From Minwuia sp. (GTDB lineage: Bacteria; Pseudomonadota; Alphaproteobacteria; Minwuiales; Minwuiaceae), in contig JARGPL010000015.1 of NCBI GenBank assembly GCA_029210175.1, positions 186,001-250,000 on the forward strand: DNA of 64,000 nucleotides, read 5' to 3'. A program made the translations under genes and the position numbers. Numbering within the stretch: position 1 is the first letter of the stretch; each line of letters starts with the position of its first letter. Positions 44,695 through 54,069 of this stretch are shown here, in pieces. The notes under the pieces were generated by a model that saw only the letters and a list, made by a program, of their open reading frames with translations, did no database searches and was not told the DNA's origin.

Positions 44695-45649
44695 CGGTCC
44701 TTGCCTCGTTGTCTTGGGCCCTGCTGTCTTGAGCCTCGCTGCCATGCGCCTGGATGTGTTCGATCAGCAGCCGCGCGGTGGCCTCCGGTGCTTCTTCCGC
44801 CACGAAATGGCCGACGCCATCCAGTGCCTCGAAGCGGCAGGTGGCCGCAACATGCTCCGGCGTCAGGCTGGCCGCCATCTCGCCGACGCTCATGTCCTCG
44901 CGGCCCCAGACATACAGGGTCGGCACCTGAATGGCGGGGAAGTCGCTGCGTGCCAGCGTCGACCCGCCCGCAAATGCGGCACGATACCAGTTGAGCGCCG
45001 CGTCGAGTGCAGCGCGGGTGCCGAGCACCGACAGGTGGCAGGATGCAAGGGCGTCCGACATCCGGCGTTTTCGCTCTGGCGCGGCAGGGTCCTCGGTGCC
45101 GAACAGTCCGGCGGCATTCTCGAAACACAGCGTGTTGCGCAATGCAGCCGCGCTGTCCTTCAGCAACCGGTCCGCCATGGCCGGATCCTGAAATGCCTTG
45201 TGATGGCGGGACCGGCTGGCTTGGGCCGGGTCATCCCTGAACGCCCTGGCGAAGGCCGCCGGATGCGGGCGCGAAAGCACGGTCAGGCTCAAAAGCCGTT
45301 CGGGATGCAATGCGGCTGCGGCCCAGGCAATCTGCCCGCCCCAGTCATGTCCCACGAGGTGAAATCGTTCTGCCCCGACAGCATCGGCAATGGCGATGGC
45401 GTCCGCCACCATCTCCTCGACCTGATAGGCATCAATGCCTTCAGGGCGTGCGCCGGAGGAATACCCGCGCTGATCCGGCGCAATCCCGCGAAACCCTGCT
45501 TTCGCCACCGCTTCCAGCATGTCGGTCCAGCTGTGGCGTGAATTGGGGAAGCCATGCAGGAACAGCACCTTCTCGGGCGCCTTTCCGGCACCGGCCACAT
45601 CAGTAGTGAAGCGCAGGCCGCGTACTGCAAATTCCTTGGTCTCGATCAT
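44687..45649 (-). CDS. Alpha/beta hydrolase, epoxide-hydrolase-like
   Basis: This 320-residue alpha/beta hydrolase has oxyanion HGFPNSRHSW, nucleophile Asp102 in VGHDWGGQ (Asp rather than Ser points to epoxide hydrolase or haloalkane/fluoroacetate dehalogenase), and the catalytic His in GVGHFVAEE. A cap domain spans about 130-220. ATG 45649 is chosen. The frame runs 8 bases into the isomerase gene, so the two are probably coupled. Together they suggest processing of an aromatic or epoxide compound, which is inference. Confidence 0.85.
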   Translation of the reverse strand: MIETKEFAVRGLRFTTDVAGAGKAPEKVLFLHGFPNSRHSWTDMLEAVAKAGFRGIAPDQRGYSSGARPEGIDAYQVEEMVADAIAIADAVGAERFHLVGHDWGGQIAWAAAALHPERLLSLTVLSRPHPAAFARAFRDDPAQASRSRHHKAFQDPAMADRLLKDSAAALRNTLCFENAAGLFGTEDPAAPERKRRMSDALASCHLSVLGTRAALDAALNWYRAAFAGGSTLARSDFPAIQVPTLYVWGREDMSVGEMAASLTPEHVAATCRFEALDGVGHFVAEEAPEATARLLIEHIQAHGSEAQDSRAQDNEARTDG

Positions 45650-45791
45650 CACCTCATGCCTCCCCCGGCAGAACTGACCCGGCAATCCTTGCTCGGCCAG
45701 GCATCGATTTCAGCCAACATGCTGATTTTTTTCAGTTTTATCTTGGCACCACATGTGCATCGCAAGCCGTGAAACCAACTGGAGCACGATC

Positions 45792-45980
45792 ATGTCAATG
45801 AACACCGCCATCGAAAAGTCCCAGATCGACTGGGCAGCCCAGCACCTGACGCTTGCCCTGGGCGGCATCGCAGCAGATATCGCCGGTTCATGGGCCGATC
45901 ACATGAGCCGCATGGACAAGCCTGAGCTGTCCGAGACCTGGCGTCAGGTTGAACAGCAGCTTGCCGCGCCGACGGAATAA
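45792..45980 (+). CDS. Small protein of unknown function (62 residues)
   Basis: ATG 45792 follows GGAG with good spacing and encodes 62 residues, Ala/Trp-rich and amphipathic (IDWAAQHLTLALGGIAADIAGS), with no signal or cysteine. I do not recognise it. An upstream in-frame start at 45753 is weaker. It lies between divergent and convergent neighbours (hydrolase start and methyltransferase end), with its own short intergenic region. Confidence 0.55.
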   Translation: MSMNTAIEKSQIDWAAQHLTLALGGIAADIAGSWADHMSRMDKPELSETWRQVEQQLAAPTE

Positions 45981-46030
45981 GTCGGCTCCGCCCGGCCTCC
46001 ATCGTCCTGTGCCTACACTGAACACCCTGT

Positions 46031-46666
46031 TCAGATCCGGCGCAGGACATGGACGCGGGCCAGCAGGCGCTCCGCCGCCGGGGCGCCGGGCAGGCCGACA
46101 TACTTCCGGCTCTCGTCTGCGGGTGAGAGAATATCTGCTGCAATCAGTTGCGTGATCACCGCCGCGTAGCTTTCTGTGTATGCCGCTTCCGTGATGGTCA
46201 CAATCATGTGGCCGCCAGGCCGGACGATACGCGCCAGTTCATGCAGGCAACTGGCGGGCGCATGGCCTGGTGTCATGACGCCGGAACTGATGATCGCGTC
46301 ATAGGTGTCATTGGCAAAATCCAGTTCCGCCCCCAGCATCTGCTGCCTCAGATGGCGATAGCACCCCTTGGATCCCGCGATCTGCAGCATGCCCTCCGAC
46401 AGGTCGATGCCGTCCACCTGATCATACCCCAGCACCGCCAGCGTCTCACCCAGCACCCCGGTGCCGCATCCCGCATCCAGCACGATGGCCGCCGGATCGG
46501 GCGCGTGGCGTCCCATCAACCCCGCGATCATGGCCGGATGACGATAGCCCCAACGGGACATGTCGCCATCATAATCCCTGGCCCAGCCGTCATAGCTCTG
46601 CTTCAGCGCGCCAGTGTCGCCGTCCGCTGCATAGACATCCTTCAGGTGTGCTTCGGTGTCCTTCAT
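46031..46666 (-). CDS. SAM-dependent class I methyltransferase
   Basis: This 211-residue protein has motif I LDAGCGTGVLGE at about 63-74, the acidic residue in VDGIDLSEGML and the post-I/II stretch DAIISSGVMT. The start ALKQSYDGWARDYDGDM resembles the Williams-Beuren/UbiE-like small-molecule methyltransferases. The acceptor is unknown. Confidence 0.85.
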   Translation of the reverse strand: MKDTEAHLKDVYAADGDTGALKQSYDGWARDYDGDMSRWGYRHPAMIAGLMGRHAPDPAAIVLDAGCGTGVLGETLAVLGYDQVDGIDLSEGMLQIAGSKGCYRHLRQQMLGAELDFANDTYDAIISSGVMTPGHAPASCLHELARIVRPGGHMIVTITEAAYTESYAAVITQLIAADILSPADESRKYVGLPGAPAAERLLARVHVLRRI

Positions 46667-46716
46667 GGTCCCGCTCCCGGTGATCAGGCTGCTGTCACTG
46701 CTGGCTCAGTCGACTA

Positions 46717-47988
46717 TTGTTCGGCGCAATCGCTGCAAATCGCAAGCGCAGGAGAGAGACCATCGATACCGACGCACCCTGGCTGAACACGCGTGATCTT
46801 CAGCAGATATTTGCGGCCATCGCGGCGGCGGGGGGCGAAGTGCGCGTGGTCGGCGGAGCTGTACGCGATCATCTGCTCGGCAGGCCGATCAAGGATGTTG
46901 ATCTGGCGACCACCCTGCAACCGGATGCGGTGATCGAGGCCGCGGCGCAGGCAGGCTTGAGAACCATTCCCACCGGTATGGATCATGGCACCGTCAGTTT
47001 CGTGATCAATGGCCAGACCTATGAGACAACGACCCTCCGCGCGGATGTGGAGACGGATGGCCGCCATGCGGTTGTCCGATACACCGATAACTGGGCAGAG
47101 GATGCCAGGCGGCGCGACCTGACCATGAACGCGCTTTATCTGGATCCGCACGGTGTGCTGCATGATCCGCTGGGGCAGGGAGAGGCAGATGCCCGCGCGG
47201 GCATCATCCGCTTCATTGGCGACGCCACAGAACGCATTCGGGAGGATTACCTGCGAATCCTGCGGTTCTTCCGATTTCACGCGCAACTGGGCTGGCCGAT
47301 CCGCGATGCGGTGGGGCTTGCGGCCTGCACGGCAGAGGCGGAGGGTTTGCGGCAGTTGTCTGTGGAGCGTGTCTGGCAGGAAATGCTGTTGCTGCTGTCA
47401 GCCCCCGCCCCCCTGCAGATCCTGCAGGCGATGCGAACCGGGGGGGTGTTGAACGTGGTTGCACCGGAAATCGATCCGCAGCGTCCGCTGCCCGTACAGC
47501 CTGATGCCGTCCTGCGCCTCGCTGCCCTGATCGAGACGCGCGACGCAGCAGATGCGCTGGCGCGGCGCTGGAAATTGTCGAAGGCTGACGCGTCCCGTCT
47601 GAGCAGGGCCAAGAGGCCGGCAGGAGATGCCTTTGCCTCGGTCCGCAGTGTCCGCCACGCGATCTATCGCGATGGGCGACAGGCCATAACCGACCGCGCC
47701 GTACTTGCCGACCTGGCGGGGCAGCCCGTTTCATCACCGGTTCTGGCCGAGATCGACGTCTGGGCGCCCCCTGTCTTTCCCGTCACTGGCAGGGATCTGA
47801 TACAGGCGGGAATGACACCAGGGCCTGAACTGGGACGGGCGCTCAAGGCGCTGGAGCGGCGCTGGCTGCAGGATGATTTCCGGGCTTCGCGTGACACATG
47901 CGTCGGCTGGTTGCCCGAAGTTCTCAGTGAGCTGCCTGAAATCCTCAGTGGGCTGACAGACCCAGAATCCAGCCCTCGTCGGTCATGA
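46717..47988 (+). CDS. cca: CCA tRNA nucleotidyltransferase / poly(A) polymerase family
   Basis: The protein is about 423 residues from TTG 46717, or 408 from ATC 46762. VVGGAVRDHLLGRPIKDVDLAT holds the catalytic DxD, then RRDLTMNALYLD and EDYLRILRFFRFHAQLG follow. It adds or repairs CCA on tRNA 3' ends. The family signature begins after residue 20, so the start is unclear. A good Shine-Dalgarno (GGAG at 46751) is correctly spaced for an ATC codon, while the TTG lacks one. Confidence 0.92.
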   Translation: MFGAIAANRKRRRETIDTDAPWLNTRDLQQIFAAIAAAGGEVRVVGGAVRDHLLGRPIKDVDLATTLQPDAVIEAAAQAGLRTIPTGMDHGTVSFVINGQTYETTTLRADVETDGRHAVVRYTDNWAEDARRRDLTMNALYLDPHGVLHDPLGQGEADARAGIIRFIGDATERIREDYLRILRFFRFHAQLGWPIRDAVGLAACTAEAEGLRQLSVERVWQEMLLLLSAPAPLQILQAMRTGGVLNVVAPEIDPQRPLPVQPDAVLRLAALIETRDAADALARRWKLSKADASRLSRAKRPAGDAFASVRSVRHAIYRDGRQAITDRAVLADLAGQPVSSPVLAEIDVWAPPVFPVTGRDLIQAGMTPGPELGRALKALERRWLQDDFRASRDTCVGWLPEVLSELPEILSGLTDPESSPRRS

Positions 47989-48826
47989 CCGCATCACGTT
48001 CCGCCGCTGTCAGTGCTTCCGGGGCTGACAGATACTGGCGCAGGGTTCCCTCGGCCTGCCACTGCAGGATCCGGTCGCGGGTGACAGCCACCTGCGCCTG
48101 ATCGCGGATCGGGTACGGGCTGCCGGAAAGGTCAAACAGGCTGGGCCAGCATTCGACGTGCACGAGACCGCTGAGGCGGCTTGCCCAAGCCGTCTCGAAG
48201 GGCCACCAGAATGCTGGAGATGCAGGTTCAAGGCGTTCATTCAACCGATGAATTGCGGCGAGTCCCATGAGGGCCTGCGAGCCAACGGAGCCGGTCGTGT
48301 AGAGCTTCCAGACGCTCTGTATGCCGGGGAACCCGGCGGCACGGGCATGGCGTTCGGCGATGCGCCATTCGGGAAAGGGGAACTGGCTGAAGTCAGGCTT
48401 CTTCTCCGGCACGGTGGCAACCGGGCGTGTTCGCGGCCGCGCCCAGAACGGTCCCGCATCGGAACCGAGGTCCCGGTTCAGGGCATCCGCCACGTCGAAC
48501 CGATTGTTGCTGTCCTGCGGGCCATCCTCCACCAGTCCGGCCAGCCGCCTGGCGATGCTGCGCCCGCCCCCCAGACCGCAAGCCGACGGATAACCGAAGG
48601 GGAAGTCCCAGGCGATCATGGCGTTGCCATCGACACTGCGCACCAGCCGCTCCAGGTAATCCAAGCACGCATTGCGGGTTCGGCAATAGACGGGATCGGG
48701 CCTGTCATCCGCAGTACCCCAGGCAATCCAGACGCGATCCTTCGTCGGGCGTGCCGGACCGGGTGTTGCCGCTGCTGACCAGTCGACAACCGCGATCAGG
48801 TCGAAGGTCGCTGACCGGTCAGCCAC
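47945..48826 (-). CDS. Conserved protein of unknown function, often mis-named CbiG or molybdopterin-related
   Basis: The protein is 293 residues from GTG 48826, 11 bases after the previous stop. The N terminus FDLIAVVDWSAAATPGP and KDRVWIAWGTAD matches an alphaproteobacterial family I have seen labelled as cobalamin or molybdopterin proteins without clear evidence. The WDFPFGYPSACG and HVECWPSLF segments are recognisable. The acidic beta-strand layout suggests an RNase H-like fold (inference). It is the last gene of a three-gene operon. An earlier in-frame start would overlap the upstream gene. Confidence 0.6.
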   Translation of the reverse strand: MADRSATFDLIAVVDWSAAATPGPARPTKDRVWIAWGTADDRPDPVYCRTRNACLDYLERLVRSVDGNAMIAWDFPFGYPSACGLGGGRSIARRLAGLVEDGPQDSNNRFDVADALNRDLGSDAGPFWARPRTRPVATVPEKKPDFSQFPFPEWRIAERHARAAGFPGIQSVWKLYTTGSVGSQALMGLAAIHRLNERLEPASPAFWWPFETAWASRLSGLVHVECWPSLFDLSGSPYPIRDQAQVAVTRDRILQWQAEGTLRQYLSAPEALTAAERDAVMTDEGWILGLSAH

Positions 48827-48837
48827 AGGGATCGCTG

Positions 48838-49698
48838 TCAGGCACGGGCCGCGCGCCGCTGCAGCACGGGACTGTAGATACTCAACAATTGCTTGTCCGT
48901 TTTCCAACCGGGAATAGACATGGATTCAGTATTTTCCGGTTCGTTCTTCAGAATGTGCTGCAGCATTGTGTCCAGCCGTGCCATGTCCTTCGGATGTTTC
49001 AAGGCGTCCTCGGCGACCTGTGCGAGACCGCGGATCAGGCCGCGCAATTCCTCGCGCAGGTCATTGCGTTCGGCCTTCACATGGGTCCAGAGCAATGCCG
49101 CCCCGGCGAGCAGGATGAACGCCGGCTCGGCGCGGGTGAAGGGGCGCAGGCGATCATCCCCCAACTGCCCGCCTTCGGGCACGTCCACATTGTCCAGTTG
49201 GGCGAAGCCCTGGCTCATCTCCACGATGTATCCGGGGTCATCGCGATGGCTGAGCGTGATGCCCGGTGCATGCGCATCCAGCAGGACGGCATGCCGCGCC
49301 TTGTCTTCCTCACCCGGCTTGCGGGCCGTGATGATCAGGTGATCCAGATGGGCCGACTGGGCAACCCAGGACTTGAAGCCGTTGACCCGCCAGCCGTCGC
49401 CTTCTTGCGTCATGCGGACACCCGGATGCCTGACGGGATCATGGCGGTCCTCGCTGCCGGCAAGCGCCGACCAGCCCGCCACCGGCAGTTCGGGGAAGCA
49501 ATGCGCCATGGCGGCCTGATAGCCGCTGACGAACACCCATGCCAGGCGGTCGGCGTGCAGGCCGCCCATGATGGCCATCGCCACAGGGGCATGCTGACCC
49601 AGATCATGCTGCATCCAGATCTGCCGCCATTCAGCCTCTGTCGCTGCCGTATCGCGGTCTGGAGGATTGTCGAGCAGATCATCGATCGGAGCAGTCAT
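48838..49698 (-). CDS. Shortened acyl-CoA dehydrogenase-like protein
   Basis: The 286-residue protein resembles the middle beta-domain of acyl-CoA dehydrogenases (WRVNGFKSWVAQSAHLDHLI, GFAQLDNVDVPEGGQLGD) with a shortened helical C terminus. Typical members are about 380 residues and carry a C-terminal catalytic Glu and FAD-binding Arg that I cannot locate. It may lack dehydrogenase activity. It overlaps the upstream exonuclease-like gene by 4 bases (ATGA), so translation is coupled. Confidence 0.65.
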   Translation of the reverse strand: MTAPIDDLLDNPPDRDTAATEAEWRQIWMQHDLGQHAPVAMAIMGGLHADRLAWVFVSGYQAAMAHCFPELPVAGWSALAGSEDRHDPVRHPGVRMTQEGDGWRVNGFKSWVAQSAHLDHLIITARKPGEEDKARHAVLLDAHAPGITLSHRDDPGYIVEMSQGFAQLDNVDVPEGGQLGDDRLRPFTRAEPAFILLAGAALLWTHVKAERNDLREELRGLIRGLAQVAEDALKHPKDMARLDTMLQHILKNEPENTESMSIPGWKTDKQLLSIYSPVLQRRAARA

Positions 49699-50612
49699 TG
49701 GCTGTCTTCTCCCTCGGGGTTTGATGTGCAGGGTAACGTCTGCCTGATCTCCACAGCGAGTCCATAGTGATCGGATAGCGGGATCATGCTGCCATCCGGT
49801 GCCATCAGGTCATGCGCCGTGGCGACATGGTGCGTCGCCATGGTGAGCCCATGCGACGACGGACGCACCCAGACATGATCAATGTCCTGATCCGGGTCGT
49901 CACCATTGATGATCGGGTTCTGTCTGGACCAGGTTGTCACCCCGCTGGAATCATGGGTTTCCGCATCGATGCGGGCATCCAGCCATCCCCGCAGGGCACC
50001 CAGGCCGAATGTCTCCGGCTCCAGGGCCGCCGCTGCGTTGAAATCGCCGCCAAGGACGAGCACCCGGTCACCGGCACCGCGTTCCATCGAATCGAGCGCC
50101 ATCGTGATCTGGCGCTGCCGGGTCTCCGGCGCGCGCGCAGCGACATCCGCCCTTCCGCGTCCGTCATAGCTGGTGTGCATGTTGCCGATGCGAAACGGCT
50201 GGTCATCGACCGAGATCTCTATGCAGTGCATGCCCTTGCGGGCGACAAATCGCTCGACCCAGTCGATTGCGGGAAAGAGCAGGGCGGCGGCGTGGCTGAC
50301 CTTGATACCCTTGCGCACCAGCATCACGAGGCCGGAATCCGGCCCCTGCGTCCGCGCTGCGACGGCGCGAAACCCCGGCGTTCGGGCCAGCAGGCGGGCC
50401 ACATCGCGTCCATAGGCTTCCTGCAGCAGCCAGACATCGGCCTGTTCGGCATTGCGGGCCAGATATGCAGCAATCGCAGGCAATCGGGTCCGTTGATGGG
50501 GCACGCCTTCACGCAGCGTGCGGCCCAGCAGGTGCAGCCGGGCCATGCCAATGTTGAATGTGGCGATACGGATCATCGGAAAATTCGCATGGGTGCTCGG
50601 GTTGCGGGGCAT
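49695..50612 (-). CDS. Endonuclease/exonuclease/phosphatase family protein
   Basis: The protein is 305 residues from ATG 50612 (50576 also possible). EEP-fold motifs: IATFNIGMARL, WLLQEAYGRD (metal Glu), IGNMHTSYDG, LGGDFNAAA and the C-terminal SDHYGLAVEI with catalytic Asp-His. It hydrolyses a phosphodiester or phosphoester of unknown identity. There is no signal peptide. It is divergent from dnaK with 159 bases between the starts. Confidence 0.82.
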   Translation of the reverse strand: MPRNPSTHANFPMIRIATFNIGMARLHLLGRTLREGVPHQRTRLPAIAAYLARNAEQADVWLLQEAYGRDVARLLARTPGFRAVAARTQGPDSGLVMLVRKGIKVSHAAALLFPAIDWVERFVARKGMHCIEISVDDQPFRIGNMHTSYDGRGRADVAARAPETRQRQITMALDSMERGAGDRVLVLGGDFNAAAALEPETFGLGALRGWLDARIDAETHDSSGVTTWSRQNPIINGDDPDQDIDHVWVRPSSHGLTMATHHVATAHDLMAPDGSMIPLSDHYGLAVEIRQTLPCTSNPEGEDSQ

Positions 50613-50629
50613 GGGGCACCCCCCTATAT
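50601..50629 (+). promoter_or_regulatory. Possible heat-shock (sigma32) promoter for dnaK
   Basis: GTTG at 50601-50604 and CCTATAT at 50623-50629 are 18 bases apart. This fits the alphaproteobacterial heat-shock consensus CTTG-N17/18-CYTATNT with one mismatch. It would start transcription about 135 bases before the dnaK ATG and overlaps the divergent gene start. I see no CIRCE element. Confidence 0.4.
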
Positions 50630-50771
50630 AGCAGTTCGCGTCAGGGTGATTGTGACAGTGGTTGCACCGGTTCCCGGACCATCCGTGACGCACAAGCGAA
50701 CCAAACTGCAAGGGGGCGCGGGCGGTGCCTGTAAGGGCCAACCGCGTCGGCCACATTAAAAGAGGAAGCTG

Positions 50772-52703
50772 ATGTCGAAAGTAATCGGTATCGACCTGGG
50801 CACCACGAATTCGTGTGTGGCCGTTATGGATGGCAGCAACGCCAGGGTTGTCGAGAATGCTGAGGGCGCGCGTACCACGCCGTCCATGGTGGCCTTCACC
50901 CCGGATGGCGAGCGCCTTGTTGGACAGGCTGCCAAGCGTCAGGCAGTGACCAACCCGACCAACACCCTGTTTGCGATCAAGCGCCTGATCGGTCGTCCCT
51001 ATGGTGACCATGTGGCGAACGAGATTGCCAAGACGGCTCCGTTCGAGATCGTGAAGGCGGACAATGGCGACGCCTGGGTCGAGGCGAATGGCGAGAAGTA
51101 TGCGCCTTCGCAGATCTCCGCCTTCATCCTTCAGAAGATGAAGGAAACCGCCGAAGCCTATCTGGGCGAGACGGTGGACAAGGCCGTGATCACCGTTCCG
51201 GCGTATTTCAATGACTCCCAGCGCCAGGCCACAAAGGACGCAGGCAAGATTGCCGGTCTGGAAGTGCTGCGCATCATCAACGAGCCGACTGCTGCGGCCC
51301 TGGCCTATGGTCTGGACAAGTCCGGCGAGAACAAGATCATCGCGGTCTATGACCTTGGTGGCGGTACCTTCGATATTTCCGTGCTGGAAATCGGCGACGG
51401 CGTGTTCGAAGTGCGCTCCACCAACGGTGACACCTATCTGGGTGGTGAAGACTTCGACATGGTTCTGGTGAATTACTTCGCCGACGAGTTCAAGAAAGAG
51501 AACTCGGTCGATCTGCGGAGTGACAAGCTGGCCCTGCAGCGCCTCAAGGAAGCTGCCGAGAAGGCGAAGGTGGAACTTTCCTCGTCGACGCAGACCGACA
51601 TCAACCTGCCTTACATCACCGCCGACGCATCCGGTCCGAAGCATCTGACCCTGAAGCTGAGCCGGGCGAAGTTCGAAAGCCTGGTGGGTGAACTGGTGCA
51701 GCGCACCGTCGCCCCGTGCAAGGCCGCACTGAAGGATGCCGGTCTGTCGGCAGCCGAAATCGACGAAGTGGTCCTGGTCGGCGGCATGACCCGCATGCCC
51801 AAGGTCATCGAGACGGTGAAGGAATTCTTTGGCAAGGAACCGCACCGGGGCGTGAACCCCGATGAGGTTGTGGCCATCGGTGCCGCGATCCAGGCCGGTG
51901 TCCTGCAGGGTGACGTCAAGGACGTCTTGCTGCTCGACGTCACGCCGCTGTCGCTGGGTATCGAGACACTGGGTGGCGTGTTCACCCGCCTGATCGACCG
52001 CAACACGACGATCCCGACCAAGAAGTCCCAGGTCTTCTCGACGGCGGAGGACAACCAGTCAGCCGTGACGATCCGGGTCTTCCAGGGCGAGCGTGAGATG
52101 GCTGCCGACAACAAGTTGCTTGGCAACTTCGACCTGGTCGGAATTCCGGGGGCGCCGCGTGGCGTGCCACAGGTGGAAGTCACGTTCGACATCGACGCCA
52201 ACGGCATCGTCAATGTTCAGGCCAAGGACAAGGCCACGAACAAGGAACAGTCGATCCGCATTCAGGCCTCCGGCGGCCTGTCGGACGCCGACATCGACAA
52301 CATGGTCAAGGAAGCGGAAGCCAACAAGGCCGAGGACGAGAAGCGTCGTGAGGCTGTCGAGGCGCGCAACCAGGCAGAGGGTCTGATCCACACGACGGAG
52401 AAGACGCTGGCCGACCTGGGTGACAAGGTGGATGCCGAAACGAAGACCGGTATCGAAACCGCAATCACCGATCTGCGTACCGCCATGGAAGGCGACGATG
52501 GCGACGCCATCAAGCAGAAGACGGAAGCCCTGGCTCAGCTGTCCATGAAGCTGGGCGAGCAGATGTATGCCGAACAGGCTGCAGCCGGTGATGCCGAAGC
52601 AGGTGGGGAGCCCGGCGCGGATGCCGGTGCCAGGCCCGCCGACGACGACATTGTCGATGCCGACTTCGAGGAAGTCGACGACGACAAGAAGAAGTCTGCC
52701 TGA
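50772..52703 (+). CDS. dnaK: Molecular chaperone DnaK (Hsp70)
   Basis: The 643-residue protein starts [19 protein letters not shown]. The ATPase domain (1-380) has [30 protein letters not shown] and [11 protein letters not shown] conserved linker ([10 protein letters not shown]), the peptide-binding domain and an acidic tail ([14 protein letters not shown]) follow. It folds proteins with DnaJ and GrpE. AGAGGAAG precedes the ATG. dnaJ follows after a hairpin. Confidence 0.98.
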   Translation: MSKVIGIDLGTTNSCVAVMDGSNARVVENAEGARTTPSMVAFTPDGERLVGQAAKRQAVTNPTNTLFAIKRLIGRPYGDHVANEIAKTAPFEIVKADNGDAWVEANGEKYAPSQISAFILQKMKETAEAYLGETVDKAVITVPAYFNDSQRQATKDAGKIAGLEVLRIINEPTAAALAYGLDKSGENKIIAVYDLGGGTFDISVLEIGDGVFEVRSTNGDTYLGGEDFDMVLVNYFADEFKKENSVDLRSDKLALQRLKEAAEKAKVELSSSTQTDINLPYITADASGPKHLTLKLSRAKFESLVGELVQRTVAPCKAALKDAGLSAAEIDEVVLVGGMTRMPKVIETVKEFFGKEPHRGVNPDEVVAIGAAIQAGVLQGDVKDVLLLDVTPLSLGIETLGGVFTRLIDRNTTIPTKKSQVFSTAEDNQSAVTIRVFQGEREMAADNKLLGNFDLVGIPGAPRGVPQVEVTFDIDANGIVNVQAKDKATNKEQSIRIQASGGLSDADIDNMVKEAEANKAEDEKRREAVEARNQAEGLIHTTEKTLADLGDKVDAETKTGIETAITDLRTAMEGDDGDAIKQKTEALAQLSMKLGEQMYAEQAAAGDAEAGGEPGADAGARPADDDIVDADFEEVDDDKKKSA

Positions 52704-52724
52704 TCGGCAACGGAGCGAATATGA

Positions 52725-52760
52725 CGGCACCGGCCATGTCCCAGTGACAGGCCGGTGCCG
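52725..52760 (+). terminator. Perfect hairpin between dnaK and dnaJ
   Basis: CGGCACCGGCC (52725-52735) pairs with GGCCGGTGCCG (52750-52760) over 11 bases, with a 14-base loop. There is no T tract. It may attenuate transcription so that less DnaJ than DnaK is made, or protect the dnaK message end. Confidence 0.6.
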
Positions 52761-52795
52761 TTCGTTCCGACTGACGTGAGAGGCGGGGACGACTG

Positions 52796-53947
52796 ATGGC
52801 CAAGACCGACTACTACGAGATGCTGGGTGTATCGCGCGACGTTGATGCGGCGACACTGAAGAAGGCCTATCGCAAGAAGGCGATGCAATATCACCCCGAC
52901 AAGAATCCGGGTGACGCCAAGGCCGAACAGACTTTCAAGGAACTATCGGAAGCCTATGACGTGCTGCGCGACGCTGAAAAGCGCGCGGCCTATGACCGTT
53001 TTGGCCATGCGGCCTTTGAAAACGGTGGCTTCAATGGCGCCGGGCGGGCCTCTGGTCCTGATTTCGCCAATTCGTTCTCCGACATCTTCGAAGACCTGTT
53101 CGGTGAGTTTGTCGGCGGCAGTCGTGGCGGCCGACGCGGCGGACCCGCCCGTGGCGACGACCTGCGCTACAACATGGAGATCGAGCTGGAAGACGCCTTC
53201 ATCGGCAAGCAGGCTCAGATCACCATCCCGACCGCGGTCAACTGTGATACCTGCAGCGGCAGCGGCGCAACGCCGGGGACGGACCCCATCGGCTGCAGCA
53301 CCTGCAACGGCATGGGCAAAGTCCGCGCGCAACAGGGCTTCTTCACCATCGAACGCACCTGTCCGTCCTGCGGCGGCCAGGGCCAGGTGATCAGCGATCC
53401 CTGTATCGATTGCAACGGCAACGGTCAGGTGCAGCGCGAAAAGACGCTTTCCGTCAACGTGCCTGCGGGTGTCGAGGACGGCACGCGGATCCGATTGTCA
53501 GGTGAAGGCACGCCGGGGGGCCGCGGTGGCCCCAATGGCGACCTCTACATCTTCCTGTCGCTGAACCCGCATCCGATCTTCGAGCGGGAGGGCATGAACC
53601 TGTTCTGCTCCGTTCCCATTCCCATGACCACGGCGGCACTGGGCGGCGATGTCGAGGTGCCGACAATCGATGGCGGTCGCGCCAAGGTGACCATTCCGGC
53701 GGGTACCCAGAACGCCAAGCAGTTCCGTTTGCGGGCCAAGGGCATGCCGCAGTTGCGTGGTGGGTCCTACGGCGACCTCTACATCCAGGCCGAGATCGAG
53801 GTGCCGGTGCATCTCTCCCGCCGCCAGAAGGAACTGCTGGAGGAATTTGCCACCGAAAGCAGGGATGGACGGGGCAAGAAGAACCACCCCCAGACCGAAG
53901 GTTTCTTCGACAAGGTGAAGGAATTCTGGTCAGACCTGACGGACTGA
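52796..53947 (+). CDS. dnaJ: Co-chaperone DnaJ (Hsp40)
   Basis: The 383-residue type I DnaJ has a J domain with YHPDK (His33-Pro-Asp35), a Gly/Phe region (about 75-125), four zinc repeats ([32 protein letters not shown]) and the C-terminal substrate domain. It stimulates DnaK ATPase. GGCGGGGAC lies before ATG 52796. It is followed by a strong hairpin. Confidence 0.97.
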   Translation: MAKTDYYEMLGVSRDVDAATLKKAYRKKAMQYHPDKNPGDAKAEQTFKELSEAYDVLRDAEKRAAYDRFGHAAFENGGFNGAGRASGPDFANSFSDIFEDLFGEFVGGSRGGRRGGPARGDDLRYNMEIELEDAFIGKQAQITIPTAVNCDTCSGSGATPGTDPIGCSTCNGMGKVRAQQGFFTIERTCPSCGGQGQVISDPCIDCNGNGQVQREKTLSVNVPAGVEDGTRIRLSGEGTPGGRGGPNGDLYIFLSLNPHPIFEREGMNLFCSVPIPMTTAALGGDVEVPTIDGGRAKVTIPAGTQNAKQFRLRAKGMPQLRGGSYGDLYIQAEIEVPVHLSRRQKELLEEFATESRDGRGKKNHPQTEGFFDKVKEFWSDLTD

Positions 53948-53976
53948 CAGGCTGCGCAACCGCGAAAACGGCCGTC

Positions 53977-54062
53977 ACCCCGGGTGAAAGACCCGGGGTC
54001 CACGTTGTGAGTGTTCCGGATGCCAGGAAGACCGGATACCTGATCATCGCCGCGAAGGCGGC
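53977..54062. repeat. REP-like intergenic palindromes downstream of dnaJ
   Basis: ACCCCGGGT (53977-53985) and ACCCGGGGT (53991-53999) form a 9-base hairpin that can end dnaJ transcription. A second small hairpin, GCCGC-GAAG-GCGGC at 54049-54062, follows with the CGCGAAGGCGG core often seen in scattered alphaproteobacterial intergenic repeats. The block separates the convergent dnaJ and SMP-30 genes. Confidence 0.5.
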
Positions 54063-54069
54063 TGGCCTG

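Noticed and set aside
50613-50771. CIRCE (HrcA) element before dnaK
   Set aside because: No TTAGCACTC-N9-GAGTGCTAA-like pair is present.
50613-51845. Minus-strand extension of the EEP gene frame across dnaK
   Set aside because: It is antisense to dnaK. The protein only becomes recognisable from 50612 downward.
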